A DNA stretch of 64,000 nucleotides from Osedax fenrisi (lineage: Eukaryota; Annelida; Polychaeta; Sabellida; Siboglinidae): positions 17,044,118 to 17,108,117 of the forward strand of contig OZ025243.1 in assembly GCA_964019155.1 (NCBI GenBank). Reading direction: 5' to 3'. The position numbers and the translations under genes are program-made. The notes under the pieces are model-generated. The model was not told where the DNA came from. It ran no database searches and was given only the letters and a program-made list of their open reading frames with translations. Positions within the stretch are counted from its first letter, which is position 1. Each line of letters begins with the position of its first letter. Below, piece by piece: positions 1 through 12,601 of this stretch.

Positions 1-370
1 GCATATCAATATTCCTTATAATTGAAGATATCATACTATTGTATTGCTATTTATAATCTAAATCCATTGATATAGATAGAAGTCGCTATAATCTATTACG
101 ACGAAAAACCTACTGTTTTAATATATATAACCTATTACTAATATCCAATCAAAATCACTTATACCATTTTTTGATTTTATCGATAAAAGTGCCATTCGAG
201 TATCTATCTTTTACATACATTGCGTGCGTCAATTGCTTATCCAATTTATTTATATCGATAATTATAGGATATAAATGAACGTCATGGGTAACGTGACTCA
301 TGCGACATATTGCTACAGTGACCACAATTGGTCACTGTTGAAGTAGTGTATACATTGTATACATTATACA

Positions 371-404
<34 letters not shown>

Positions 405-597
405 TTATATATAAGTGAATATAGTGCGATAGCATTACGGATTTCTATTGGTATCTATAGATAGCACGCATACTGTCCGTAATACGGATTCCGTATATTG
501 TTATATGCAGTAGTATTAGGAACACGGACATACACGGTTATTTGAAATAAAGATTACGATTCATAATACTCTTCTACATACACTGAGAAACGCGTGT

Positions 598-631
<34 letters not shown>

Positions 632-879
632 TAGATATAGTGTATTGTTTAAAACAAATAAAATGACATAAAACAATAATAATAATAAAAAACAAATAAC
701 GAATATAAACGAATATATATAATGATTTATAAATGCCATGTTACATATGGTTAAGATATAATATTAACAAAAGATATAATAAAAAAATAATAATAAACAT
801 ATAGGGTAATTGTCTAGAGAAGCTCTGCTTCTACAATTACCCGGTTGTTAAAACCAAATCTGATAATAATAATAATAAT

Positions 880-917
<38 letters not shown>

Positions 918-1202
918 AGTAATATACTCTGACTTATGTTATTGATATTAAGTATATGTTAGTACATTAATATATATTCATGTATATATTCACATGTAAA
1001 TTAATAAAATTAATAACAATATGATAATAAATTAATATATTATAAATATTAAATTAATCTAAACTTAAACGTTATCAAGTATATGAACTTAAAAAGCAAA
1101 TAAATAAAAATATATATATATATATATGTGTGTGTGTGAGTTTGTGTTTGTGTGTATTAATTCATACATCTAACATTACTATATTTCTTAAATATTCTAT
1201 AG
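1..1202. other. Non-coding AT-rich flank of the PLCXD-like exon
   Basis: No exon could be supported. It contains (AT)n runs near 376-401, 600-629 and 884-912, a short stem-loop at about 806-844 (AGGGTAATTGT / ACAATTACCC), and a GT-rich stretch just before the acceptor at 1202. Upstream exons of the PLCXD-like gene may lie here or outside the window. Confidence 0.5.
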
Positions 1203-2083
1203 GTGCAAATCATGCATTTTTTATATTATCAACAAATACAATAAGCGAATATAGTAAAGTATTGGTTTTAATGGAAAAAGACACTTTTAAAAATTTAATA
1301 TCCATGGCGAAATTGTTGGCGCCAGAAAATATTAAAATAAAAATTGCAAATATAACAAAAGATAAAAAGAGTTATATAGAACAAAACGGGCATTCTTTGG
1401 CGGTCACTCAATCTTTGGATGTTGTGGAATTATTTAATATCGGAGTCAGGTATTTCCACGTTAACATCGAATATCACAATAACGGCATCTATACGACGAA
1501 TTCATTTATCGGTGACAAGTTCTCCATGTATATAGCTCAGCTAGAGGAAATGCTATCAACAAATACGGGCGAAATCGTAGTCTTACACATAGAAAAGACG
1601 CTGTTTAGTATAGATGAACACACATTCGATTCCAAAGTAGAGTCGTTGTTCAAGAGTACGTATAAACATACAACGAAATCATTAAAGGATGTAACATTTA
1701 GTGAAATAATGGCGAGTAGCAGCAGACTGGTGGTGATCTATCCTCGCCATACTAACAAGTTCTGGCCGGAGAGGGGTAATCTTCATTTCAGGAATGACGT
1801 CATTTCAACTAATGATAAATTACGTGACATCATCGATGCACACTACGATGATTCGTTGATAAATGTCATAAAAGCAGCGGTAATTTCAAACTTCGATAGA
1901 ATCGTAAACACAATCATTAACACGGATGCATTAAGTTTGTATGCGATATACAACGACATGAAAGAACTTTCACAAATTAATGAACTACAGGACGATATAT
2001 TGAGTAACGCGAATTGGAAAAATAAAATATTAAGTATGAATAAAATTAAAGTTCAACATTCTGTAGTGATGATTAATAAAAAT
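1203..2083 (+). CDS. PI-PLC X-domain-like (PLCXD-type) protein, one internal exon
   Basis: This is an 881-nt open stretch giving about 293 residues. An acceptor (TATAG) precedes 1203 and a strong donor GTGAGT follows at 2084; the entry phase is 1 and the exit phase 0. The first ATG of the longer ORF lies in a GT repeat before the acceptor, so I treat it as intronic. Family evidence is 'AVTQSLDVVELFNIGVRYF', which corresponds to the Q-L-D-I..QL..GVRYLD block of PLCXD proteins. It is followed by 'GEIVVLHIEK' (the E-V-V-I-L strand) and 'SSSRLVVIYPR' then 'FWPE'. The Asp of GVRYLD is His here, and no clear G-S-H-D-S catalytic motif is present (the N-terminal part reads 'FILSTNTIS'). Catalytic activity is therefore doubtful. 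PLCXD proteins cleave phosphoinositides or are pseudo-enzymes; a pseudo-enzyme is my inference. Neighbouring exons were not found. Confidence 0.6.
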
Positions 2084-2188
2084 GTGAGTTAATACTTTTT
2101 TATTTATTCTAAATTTATATATGATAATACAATATATACTATTGATATAGAATAATCTATTCAATATACTACTGATATAAATAAAATA

Positions 2189-2225
<37 letters not shown>

Positions 2226-2609
2226 TTATAATAGAAGTACATACATATATTGTATATAATATATATTGAACATACATAATTAATTTATAATATACTATTA
2301 TACATTATTTTGCAGAAATAATGTATATATACATATATGTATATACTTATAATTATATACGTAACGTACAGTGTACGTCGTACATTGTCATACATTATAT
2401 ATAATATATGCTTATATATTAATTTATATGATTCAAAAATATTGAAATTATCGAATCTCGAATCGCTAATTGTAATTACGTCAATAAACGATTGTTAATT
2501 CGAAACGCTCCTTTTTAAATACAACAAAATACATGTACAAATATGAAAGAAAATAATATCCGAACATGGAATATTATTATCATACTTTATTATAACATTA
2601 TTATAATTT

Positions 2610-2644
<35 letters not shown>

Positions 2645-2719
2645 ATAATTTGCAATAACATAAAAATATTTGATAATTTAACAATATTTTAAAAATAAGA
2701 TCATATACATATTAATATA

Positions 2720-3270
2720 TATAGGGGAGAGTGCTTTAATATCGAAATGCAAGTAATATCTACACCCTAGATATCTCCTAAAATATAATTCCGATCAACA
2801 AATATTTTATAATGAATGTATGAAATGTTAATTAATATAATTCTAATTCATATAAGTATAACTTTTTTTTTAATATTTATATTTTTTAATTATAAAAAAA
2901 AACTGATTTTTATTACAACTCTAAATCTATTAAATTTGAACTACAATATCGATTTCAATCAATACATTTTATAAATAAACCTAATAGATCTAATTATATT
3001 TTAGAATGTGCTGAAAATATTTTGTATTTTTCATAATTTGTTACAAAGTTATTAACTTTTACCTAATCAACATATATTTGCATGATACCGACACCCTAAT
3101 TGCACAAAATATCGAAACCCATGTTATCTTAGAGTTAAAATAACTAAATTAAATGTTAAAATAGCTATTACATGTATATACCTACTTAATATTTATAGCT
3201 ACAATTTGGAAATATTTAAATGATAAATAATACAATTATGGTGATTTATTGTCAGGGTGTTGATATTCAA
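2720..3270. repeat. Possible inverted-repeat element with TAGGGGAGAGT end
   Basis: It starts with TAGGGGAGAGTGC, the same kind of terminus as the repeats at 8384 and 63176. Inside are scattered copies, in both orientations, of ATATCGAAA/GACACCCTA-like words, such as GATACCGACACCCTAA near 3085 and CAGGGTGTTGATATTCAAG near 3253. This is probably a degenerate non-autonomous DNA element. The right end is not defined. Confidence 0.3.
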
Positions 3271-3379
3271 GTAATCTCCACTAGGTACTATGTATGTTTA
3301 TGGAATTATTTAAATACAACCATATCATCTTTAACGAATTTGAATACTTTTACAGTGCATATTAAAAACATGCTTTTAA

Positions 3380-3725
3380 ATAATGATATTTAATCACTTA
3401 CGCCTTCTTATCTGTATCGTTTGTTATTTTATTTACATGGTCATCTTTCCTTCTGTTGAGATCTTTTAAAGGGATTATATTATATAGATATTTTGTATCT
3501 ATATAGCCTTACGTTGGTCTTTCGTTTTCTTTGATTTTTTATAGTTTAATAATTAATTAATAATAATTAATAATTTATAGTTTAGTATCTATTATTTTAT
3601 TAGGTTTTTATATTTTTTAAATATTTTATTATATATTTTTATTATATTTTATTATTATTTTATAGTTATATTTTATATATGATGCTTTCTTGGTATTGGG
3701 AATAAAATTAAATTGTATTGTATAT
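3380..3725 (+). repeat. LINE 3'-UTR-like remnant
   Basis: The stretch is T-rich and ends in TTGGGAATAAAATTAAATTGTATTGTAT. It resembles the 3' untranslated tails of the other non-LTR elements in the window in composition and in its AATAAA end. No coding sequence is left. Family assignment is by analogy only. Confidence 0.3.
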
Positions 3726-3919
3726 ATTTTTTATAAGACAGAACACGAATGAACAAAATAAAATTACAAAATATGTATACTCTATATTTATTCGTTTTTG
3801 TATAAATTATCGCATTACCAGTAGCAGGTTGGTATCTCTATAAGTGCAATATAACTTCTATAACGTACCTGGGTTTTTTATCTCGGTCATCAACTGAATC
3901 TGATATTATTATTTGTAGT

Positions 3920-3921
3920 AT

Positions 3922-3980
<59 letters not shown>
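3920..3980. repeat. (AT)n microsatellite, about 55 bp
   Basis: An uninterrupted TA dinucleotide tract. It stands here for more than forty similar tracts in the window (for example 6449-6494, 10460-10519, 20145-20188, 34437-34488, 39797-39847, 50702-50751, 53157-53203, 56650-56690, 60257-60296). Many sit at the edges of transposon copies or in introns of the minus-strand receptor gene. Confidence 0.95.
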
Positions 3981-3983
<3 letters not shown>

Positions 3984-6175
3984 TTATGCATAAGGTATTA
4001 CCTTAACATATTGGGGAATTATGGTTAATATGTGTCATCATGTGTATGTCATAAATTATAAGTACAGTACAATACAATGTATACGTCTAAATAAACTGTA
4101 TTTAAATGGGTGTAATATTTTTTATATTTATTAGCAAACAAATTCTACGAGGAAAAATTGAAATATAATTCGATTTAATTTTTTTTTTAATTGAAATATA
4201 TGTTTATTAAAACATATATTAAATTACAAATAAATTACAAATATATCTGAAAATTAATATACATTGAAAATAAAAATTGTATATTAAGAATTGTGAAATT
4301 AAAATAAATTAATATAATAGAATTAATTTAATAAATAATATTCATCATTATATTGTATATTGAGCGTGATACCTAAAATCAGGCAATACCACGTGGTAAT
4401 ACCTCGTACGATTGTCGAGTATGCTTTACAGTTTGCACTAACGATCTATTTAATTCAATCATGTGATCAAAACATATATGTATATATGTTCTTAGAGTGC
4501 CAAGCGGTATTGACAACTGTTTAAACAAAATCATATTTAGTTTATATTATAATGTATCGAAGCAATATATTTATATTTTCAGAAATATATATAACATTAT
4601 CAATATATTATTTATAAACGCTGAAAATAATTATTTCATTTTCTTCTTTTATAAAGATTTTTTAAATGGTTCAAACGGTGGTATCTACTAAACATTATAA
4701 ATTATGTAAACAAATTGTCGAGATATGAGCTTTAAAGTTTTGTATGTAATAAATATGACATAATAATGTATAGTATATTTTGTATACACGCGTATACGTG
4801 TACAATGTACGTAGACATATACTGCAGGTGTATGTTTATACTTGATAAATAAGATACTTATAGTTAATTTGAAGAATATAGTATAAACCTACATCATTTA
4901 AATATAATGAATTATATTCTAATATTTAAAAATAAAATAATGTTGATAAATAATGATAATGAACTCTTCACCCCCTTAACTACTGTTACGTAATGGGTAA
5001 TGGTGTATTATGAAGGGGATAATAGGGAGAATTTAGCTTCTATTTTTAAAAAACGTATAATATAGGTAACCTATCTAAATAATATTATTTTAATGCAAGA
5101 CATAATGTATATACATTATGTCTGGAATTAAAATAGTTTATTATTAATAAAAGTATACATTTATATTTATAAATATTATCAGAAAATCATTCATACTATT
5201 AAATTATTAAAAAATGGCTTATGATAACCAAAAAAATGGAGAGAAATGAGTTATTTTTATTAATTGTTAAGCTCGTAATATAATCATATGCATATAATTA
5301 AAGAATACGCATAGTATAGTTTACAGTTATTATATGAAATATAGATAGTGTTATAATCTTTTAAAGATAAGTCAAGTAATATTAAAATTTACAATGCTGT
5401 GAAAAATGTCAAATGTCAATGACAAATGTTACCTTTTAAATTGATTACAATGACGTTATGCAGGTAACGTAAGCATAGTGTATGTGTCCGTGATGATTTA
5501 CGTTCTATAAAGTTGAAGGTATAGTAGGTTTTGCCGATATAATTTTTATTATAACTAGGGTTATATAACTTATAACTGGTATTGTGTGATCATACCTATC
5601 TTTTTATATTTATTTTAAGTAAACACATATTTGTTTTTATTTTTATTTTATAAACAGGATTAATGTTATTAGGGTATTAATACATAGGTATTGTATATTG
5701 TACATTGATATTCTTCAGTTAATTAAGTTATATACATACTTTTATTATTCAATGAGAACATATGATTGATAGTTAGGTATATCGTTACATAGCGTATATA
5801 GTTACCTATATCATATATTTTACATTTATTTTATAATTACATTACTATTTTTTAGTTTATTTAATTAATATAAATACTTTTGATTGATATAATTGATTTT
5901 TATAATTCAATGAGATCATATTATTAATATTAATTCAGATAATTGTATATATTATATTTAAATATTATAAACATATATTTAAATATATTTAAATATAATA
6001 TGTTTACTATGAAATGAATATTTACAAACTGGGTTGTTTATGATTGGTTAATAATTATTCAATTAAAATGTGTTTAAAAGTGGGGATAATTATAAATATA
6101 AGATGTCCTTCAAAACGTAGCTGAGAACATATCCCAATCATTTATTTATTAACGTCACATATACATATACACATA
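3981..6175. other. AT-rich interval without supported genes
   Basis: I see no exon-like cysteine pattern, splice-bounded ORF or RNA gene. A palindromic word AATACCACGTGGTAATACC lies near 4386-4405. The open frame at 4497-4691 is low-complexity and lacks a start or a recognisable domain. Confidence 0.4.
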
Positions 6176-6177
6176 TA

Positions 6178-6443
6178 CATTAAAAGCCGCTTGTATCGAC
6201 AGTCACATGTATCGATAAATCGGTTCTAACGACAATTATAAATATATTTGTTGGAATTTCCATCTAATACATGCTACAGAATATCGCGTGTATCGACAAA
6301 TCGGCGCTATGGACAACATATTACTATCATATTTAGAATTTTGCATCACGTGTATTACATTATGAAAATATTATACATTTTTAGCATAGTATGTATGGTA
6401 TAGAGTTAAGCATATTAATAAACTATGTACTATAGTAACTGTG

Positions 6444-6495
<52 letters not shown>

Positions 6496-7233
6496 TATAG
6501 TACATATAGTACATATATTTATATTAACAAATAAGTTATGATGATAAGCGGAATTAATCTTTGTATTATTATAGATTCACTACAATGTATCAATGTAGAT
6601 TTTGTTATTATTCCATACGATACTAATATTTTATCAATATCACATATTATTTCTAATATAAATGAGTGATAAGTTATAATACGAAGATGAGCGTGAATGC
6701 GATGATGATACATATGAACAGTATTAAATCTACACCCGATATTCTTGATATGATAAACGATATTCAAAATTATATATCTATTAATAATATCGACAACTCT
6801 GAAATATTGTGTCAGCAATTATTAAATATTAAATAATGTATTGAAATTTGTTTCTTATCAAAGTTAATATAACAACTACTAAACAAACACAGATCTGTGA
6901 TTACTAAATCGCGATTACTAATTATGTTACTTAATCATCAATAATAAAAATAAAATATATATTACAATCATACTTTTATTTAATTTAATTTATTAACTAT
7001 ATAATTATATATAATTTATATTAGTGTAATAATTAATAGTATTAACTTAATACACATAATTAACGATATAATAGAAATTAAGGATAGCATATATTTGATA
7101 TTTGATAATATAAATACATATTCTATTAAGTGGGCGTAATTTTAAATTAGCCACGCCTTTATTATACGTAACAACACACGGATGTATCGACATATTTTCG
7201 GATCTCCTGGGATGTGGATACAAGCGGCTTTTA

Positions 7234-7236
<3 letters not shown>
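6178..7236. mobile_element. pogo/Tigger-like (Tc1/mariner superfamily) DNA transposon, degraded
   Basis: The terminal inverted repeats are CATTAAAAGCCGCTTGTATC at the left and its reverse complement, with one mismatch, at the right end. The element is flanked by TA on both sides (6176-6177 and 7237-7238), the target duplication of Tc1/mariner elements. Ends of the form CAGTAAAAGCC are typical of pogo/Tigger. Subterminal copies of TGTATCGACA also occur near 6205 and 6290. Inside, around 6735-6835, a plus-strand frame reads 'PDILDMINDIQNYI', which resembles the C-terminal helical segment of Tigger transposases; the rest of the transposase is lost. Confidence 0.7.
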
Positions 7237-7268
<32 letters not shown>

Positions 7269-7367
7269 GACACTAATATAAATTAATATTCAATCAAAAT
7301 TAATTTAAAATTTAATACATAACTATTATAATTTCATTAAATAATAACAATATTTAAATATGGTTAA

Positions 7368-7775
7368 ATGAACCACCAAACACGGGGTTATATGAACACT
7401 GTTCATATACGCGAGAATGATGTTATATATTGTATTATATGTACCGAAATTAGTGACGATGAAACTGAAGATTCATTCCTATGCATCCACTATTTACAAT
7501 GCTATTATGCAGATAACTTAATTAATATTAAGCTTTGCGATTTTTGTAATAATACAATATTATTATTAAATAAATGTTTTAAAAATATATTATGTAATAA
7601 TCAGTGTCGTAATAATAATTGTTATGTCCCATTAACTAAATATCTATATCATATTAATTTAATATTCAAATTTCTTAATTATAATTACTCTATAGATGTT
7701 GTTGTTAATATGTATATGTTCATCTCCCGGTTTATGAGGTTGAATACACTTTATAAAATAAACTTTTTTATTTAA
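7368..7775 (+). CDS. Unrecognised small ORF with RING-like cysteine spacing
   Basis: A 135-residue ORF with an ATG start, embedded in transposon debris. Residues about 22-60 show C-x2-C, then C-x-H-x3-C, then C-x2-C ('YCIICTE', 'FLCIHYLQC', 'LCDFC'). This is reminiscent of a RING finger that lacks one Cys pair member. A second Cys cluster (C-x4-C-x3-C-x4-C) follows. The C-terminal third is AT-driven and hydrophobic. It ends 60 bp before a LINE 3'-tail copy, so it may be a transposon-derived fragment. No function is assigned. Confidence 0.25.
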   Translation: MNHQTRGYMNTVHIRENDVIYCIICTEISDDETEDSFLCIHYLQCYYADNLINIKLCDFCNNTILLLNKCFKNILCNNQCRNNNCYVPLTKYLYHINLIFKFLNYNYSIDVVVNMYMFISRFMRLNTLYKINFFI

Positions 7776-7834
7776 ATTACGTAACCTTATAAGTAGTAAT
7801 TATATCTACAACTTATTTACAACGTCTCATATAA

Positions 7835-8030
7835 TACAATGTTTTATTTTATTTTACTTCTCCGTTTATTTCTTGTTTTTTTTGTATCGTGTCGTTTTGT
7901 CTTACTGTTATCACATTTATATATTTTGTTTATATATGTGATATAATTATATTTTTATATATAATTATATCTTTCTTTATATATAACCAGTAATTCAATA
8001 AACTTTTGATCTATCTATCTATATCTCTAT
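7835..8030 (+). mobile_element. LINE 3'-end copy with (CTAT)n tail
   Basis: The block runs from ACTTCTCCGTTTATTTCTTG to AATAAACTTTTGATCTATCT. It is closely matched in reverse orientation at 42063-42262, including TATCGTGTCGTTTTGTCTTA. The polyadenylation-like AATAAA followed by a CTAT microsatellite is the usual form of the 3' tail of the non-LTR elements here. Confidence 0.65.
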
Positions 8031-8199
8031 TAACTAGATAACATGATAATCTGTGTAATAATATTTAAATGATTTTACACAATTTATTATTTCCATAATT
8101 ATAACACGTATACCAAAACATGGTCATAAAACCCAACTCTCCCCTACAACTTATTTCGTTCTTCCTCATTCACACAATATAAACATGTTATCACTATCG

Positions 8200-9980
8200 T
8201 TACTCTCGATCATTCCAGATATAATTGTCAATGCGAAAAACAGTTATTAGATATGTCTAATCCAATAACTTTTAAAGTCTGACCTTGTAATGTATTAATA
8301 GTAATTGAAAAGATATAATCTAACTGAAAATTGAAGTCTTCTACATTCAAATTGATAATTTTATATCGTAATTCGTATTTTAGGTAGGGGAAAGTAACCT
8401 AATACAGACACTTTAACAATAAATGGTCTTAACATTTTAAGACTCATTATTTGCATTCAAAAATTACAATATATTAATATTATATGATTATAGATATTAT
8501 TATGATTTTAAAATTTTATTTAATCTTTTAATTCCATAGATAACGGGGATGTCCGTATTCGGTACCCATGTCCAAATACTGACACCATGTGTTATAATAC
8601 GGACACCCTATATACCTCTAGATAAACTATATGTTATTGATGAATCAATCAAATAAATTACTATTACATCATTTATAATTACTTTTATGTACAATTTATT
8701 CTAATTTAATTAGTTAATAATTTATTTATTTTTATTATTTTTTAATTAATAATACAATTCAGGTATATAAATAATGAAAAATTTAATTTTATCTTTATTG
8801 TTTGTATTAATATTATATCGCACTCGATTTTTATGAAAATTAGAATAGTTAATACGCTGCGCGCTGATTGGTTATAGGGTGTCCGTATTAAGACATCTAT
8901 AGTGTCCGTATTAGGGACTTATATGACCTCAAGATATATGTTTATATCTTAATGAATATTTTATAAGAAATATATAAATAATATATATAATTTCATTTAA
9001 TAATTCTCTATTAATTGTATAAACAATTTAATTTATTGGTACCAAACTACATATTTCAGATAGCCATTTTTATTTTCATAATTTTGTTTCCAGGAAATCT
9101 GGATAAACAAATTTTATTAATTCTATAGAATTACTAACCATTTTTACGATAGGTTATTTAATCCATTGAATTTCATTAATATTATCATTTATAAGAACGA
9201 TTAAATTATGTAAACATTATGCAGCTTCCGAGTTTAATTTATTGATAATCTCATATTTTTGGTTAATGAAAACTTCATAATTATATTTAAACATGCACTA
9301 AGTTCATCAATTTGAGTATCATTTTGTATAATATATACCTATAGGTAATATCTGACGGAATTATCATTAAACAATATCGTTATTCCTCTCATTGATAAAT
9401 CATGATTTCTAATAACTCTCAGCTTCGATCGACAGCTTGAATTTATATTTTATGAATGTACTACGCAAAGTACATTCATCCCATACTATGAATGAACATT
9501 TCCTTGATAGGTGGGCTTCACCATTATTCATAGACAACTTACATGGATTTTACGTGTCCGTTAACCCAGTGGTCATTTACAGTTCTTGCCAATTTAATTA
9601 GAGTCGACGCAATTTCAGATTGAAGATGCTACTTATATAGCAAGCTTCTCATTGGAATGTACATTCGATAATAATAAATTAATTAAATAAATGTTATCTG
9701 TAGGGCTACTACCAAGGGCATTAATAAATGTATGTATTCTTTTTTTTGCACTAATGCTTTTTAATATTAATACATACATTTATTTGTGTTCGTCAGTTAA
9801 TCTATTTTCGTTGTTATTAATAAACATATTTAATTCTTCCATATGATATGATGTTTCTCTAATAACATCGTTACTGAGTGGTGACATATCATCTCGTATC
9901 GTTGCAGGTAATCCATAATGTACTAAATTTCTTCCACCGAGTTCTTGTAGTTTATCTTCGATATATATTAGAGCTAAATT
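8200..9980 (-). pseudogene. Helitron PIF1-type helicase remnant
   Basis: Reading the minus strand from 9980 down, the fragments follow the order of a Helitron helicase with many stops and frameshifts. First comes 'LQELGGRNLVHYGLP' (compare ..L..LGGKSL..FGLP). Next is a decayed Walker A region 'FINALGSSPTDNIYLINLLL'. Then come 'IVWDECTL' (Walker B type, D-E-C) and 'LMRGITILF'. Next is 'LTKNMRL', and near 8250-8340 'ITINTLQGQTLKVIGLDIS' (the superfamily 1 motif with GQT). The reading is interrupted by an inverted-repeat element at about 8384-8990. Rolling-circle replication domains were not seen. Confidence 0.7.
8384..8990. mobile_element. Inverted-repeat non-autonomous element nested in the Helitron (copy 1)
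   Basis: CCTAATACAGACACT at 8398-8412 pairs with AGTGTCCGTATTAGG at 8901-8915. Similarity to the copy at 63176-63800 extends beyond these words on both sides (TAGGGGAAAGTAA at the left; a block with CTTAATGAATATTT at the right). Internal copies of GTCCGTATT in both orientations, as at 8550, could form a central hairpin. No ORF is present. Confidence 0.7.
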
Positions 9981-10455
9981 AAATAGAGTATCACTGTAAT
10001 TGCAGAGGGATTAATGTTTTTAGATGTACATAAATAATCTTCACTGAAATAGTATGTATATTTATTCCATATCCTAAGGGGATTAGATATATTACACATG
10101 TTAATCATTATAGATAATTTAATTCTTACTACAATTTTTACTAAAATCGCATCGTAAATTGTATTGTTACATTGATTATAATTTTCTAGTGGACCATGTA
10201 TAATTATATATATATATATATATATATATACTATGTATATAATATTATTCACACAATCATAAATTTATGAGGAAGTAAATTAAAATATTGTTGTTTATAT
10301 TTTAGAGTAATAATTATTACTCTAAATTATTAGTAGAATATTATAGTACTAAATTATTAATATAATATGTAAATCATAAAAATAGATTTATTATATATAT
10401 TAAAAAAATAAATAATACTAGGTGTATTTAGTGGTTCAAAATATAATGGTAATAC

Positions 10456-10524
<69 letters not shown>

Positions 10525-10989
10525 GTGTATGTAAGTATTTTATTCGATAAATCAGTGTTTACTTTAAATTTTTGATTTTTCGCTTGACTTGTACTATATA
10601 ATTATGATATATGAAGAAATGATTATTTAAATATAAATGATATCTATATTATCATCTGATAAATTAAATATTGTTAACATATATATATATATATATATTA
10701 GAATACAATGTGCAACATGATGTTAAAAACAATAATTTAATCATATTTAATAATTTAATAATAAATAAACATACAGAAAGTAGAGTAATACAAACATAAA
10801 TTAACATAAAAAAATTATATATGAGAAATACACTATAAGTAATAATATTATTTATTATTATTAATAATCTATTAATAATAATATTATATATATAAATCTA
10901 AGTATACGTAACATTATGAATTAACAGGTATGTGATTAGTCATTGATAAGTAATAACTATTACGTAAGTTGTACCTTCTCTTCGTTACA

Positions 10990-11095
10990 TCATTTTAAAT
11001 ACTTGTTAAAGAAGTCGCTTGCGTCATTTTTGAACTCCATAATCGGATTGTCCTTCATGTGTTTCCCGGGATTTGCATCGTATTGTTGTTTATCT
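10990..11095 (-). CDS. Gene A last coding exon
   Basis: The acceptor is TTTCACAG, phase 2 start, and TGA ends at 10990. It encodes 34 residues ('YDANPGKHMKDNPIMEFKND') ending in NKYLK. A minus-strand AATAAA lies about 134 nt downstream (10851-10856). Confidence 0.6.
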
Positions 11096-11529
11096 CTGTG
11101 AAACGGGGTTAAAGGTCAATATGTATGATACATGCTTCCAATCGACTATTATCTAGGTAATATATAAATATGATATCGATATAACACAATGTATATTTAC
11201 TATTAATTGCTGTATTATTTTTAAGTATTAAACTAATTATAGTAATACATATATATATATATATATATATTTGATAGAGAGGAGGAAAATAGAAGAGGAA
11301 GATAACGTGTTATCCTTAAAAGTACACCATAATTTTCTATTAATTTACTACTATTAGCAAAGCCCTTAGGGCTTTGCTATTAGTAATCAACTGAAATAAT
11401 ACATTGATCACTATTATTAATATTATTACTAAATTGTTGATAACAAAATATAAATTTCAATAAATTAAATAAATGTAATTCAATATATATATGTGTTTAT
11501 GTGTTCGAGTATTTAAATATGCTACTAAC

Positions 11530-11669
11530 ATGGCTGGCTTTCTAGAAAACGTATTATAGCGCCCTATTATATCTGAATCTTCCTCATTCTTAGGCTTCAC
11601 ATCCACCCAAGTGTTTTCATCTTTCATCTCGTTTTCGTATTTTATCCTTTTAGCTTCACCTTTTTTACC
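11530..11669 (-). CDS. Gene A exon: cytoplasmic tail 3
   Basis: The acceptor is TATATAG and the donor is AT|GTTAGT; phase 0 to 2, 140 nt. It encodes a highly charged stretch ('KKGEAKRIKYENEMKDENTW', then an acidic run 'KNEEDSD'). The following exon is open in exactly the required phase. Confidence 0.6.
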
Positions 11670-11739
11670 CTATATAATAATGTTTGTTAAATCTAGGCTT
11701 TTATACAATACGTAGAAACAAAACTTAATAATATAAGTA

Positions 11740-11779
<40 letters not shown>

Positions 11780-11965
11780 TAGATATATTACTATCATATC
11801 ACGTATGAATTTGAATATTATTCTAATTGGTATTTTAATCAAGATGAATTACTTATATTTAAATCGTGAAGTTGAAGATTTTCGAATACCGAACAATTAA
11901 TGTTGTGTTATTTTATTTATACAATATATTAATTAATTGTAATTTGAAATTTATATATATATATA

Positions 11966-12262
11966 ACTTCCTGTGTAGCTCAATGCTGAGTTGGCTAAGG
12001 CGTCAGACACACAAGCAGTAATACGCGAGTTAAAACCCATCCGGATATTAAAATAGGTATTAAAATAGTATTTAGAATTAATACTATATAATTATGTATA
12101 CATAAATTATCAGCTCTCGTTAAACCCGTGGATACCTTAACATGAGAGCGACCTCGAGGGAGATTATTAAAGACATATATGGTTATAAGTGAAAACTTCA
12201 TCTAAGTTCATGGATGGGATGAAAGGACTCCACAAAATAAAATATCAATAACAATAACATAA
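11966..12262 (+). mobile_element. tRNA-derived SINE, copy 1
   Basis: The tRNA-like head (TAGCTCAATGCTGAGTTGGC, then a B-box-like GAGTTAAAACCC) is followed by a body that the other copies share (GAAAACTTCATCTAAGTTC, GATGAAAGGACTCCA) and an AATAAC-repeat tail. It lies in a gene A intron, antisense to the gene. Confidence 0.8.
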
Positions 12263-12286
12263 TATATATATATTAGTGATATTAAC

Positions 12287-12404
12287 GTATAGAGTGGTTT
12301 CTCCCATTTCCTGTATACCGTCAACCATGTCTCTGTAGCCTAGTACGGTCTCGTCGATGTTAGGATAGTTGGCGACCCGGTGATGTGCTGTACCGGTGAC
12401 TAGC
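12287..12404 (-). CDS. Gene A exon: cytoplasmic tail 2
   Basis: The acceptor is AACCGTAG and the donor is C|GTTAAT; phase 2 to 0, 118 nt. The other two frames are closed. It contains 'VLGYRDMVDGIQEM', which echoes 'FDDMIDGVI' of tail exon 1, and Tyr residues (NYPN, TLYG) but no clear YxxL pair. Confidence 0.6.
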
Positions 12405-12434
12405 CTACGGTTTAACACATATCGTTATTAAACA

Positions 12435-12561
12435 TTAGGGTACAGCGAATTCAATGTATAGGTTACAGATTGTTACATTATCACAACAAGTTATCATATA
12501 CCCTAAATAGGGTACACGACTTTTAAACTCACTAGGGTACAATATATTGTACCCTTATAAG

Positions 12562-12601
<40 letters not shown>

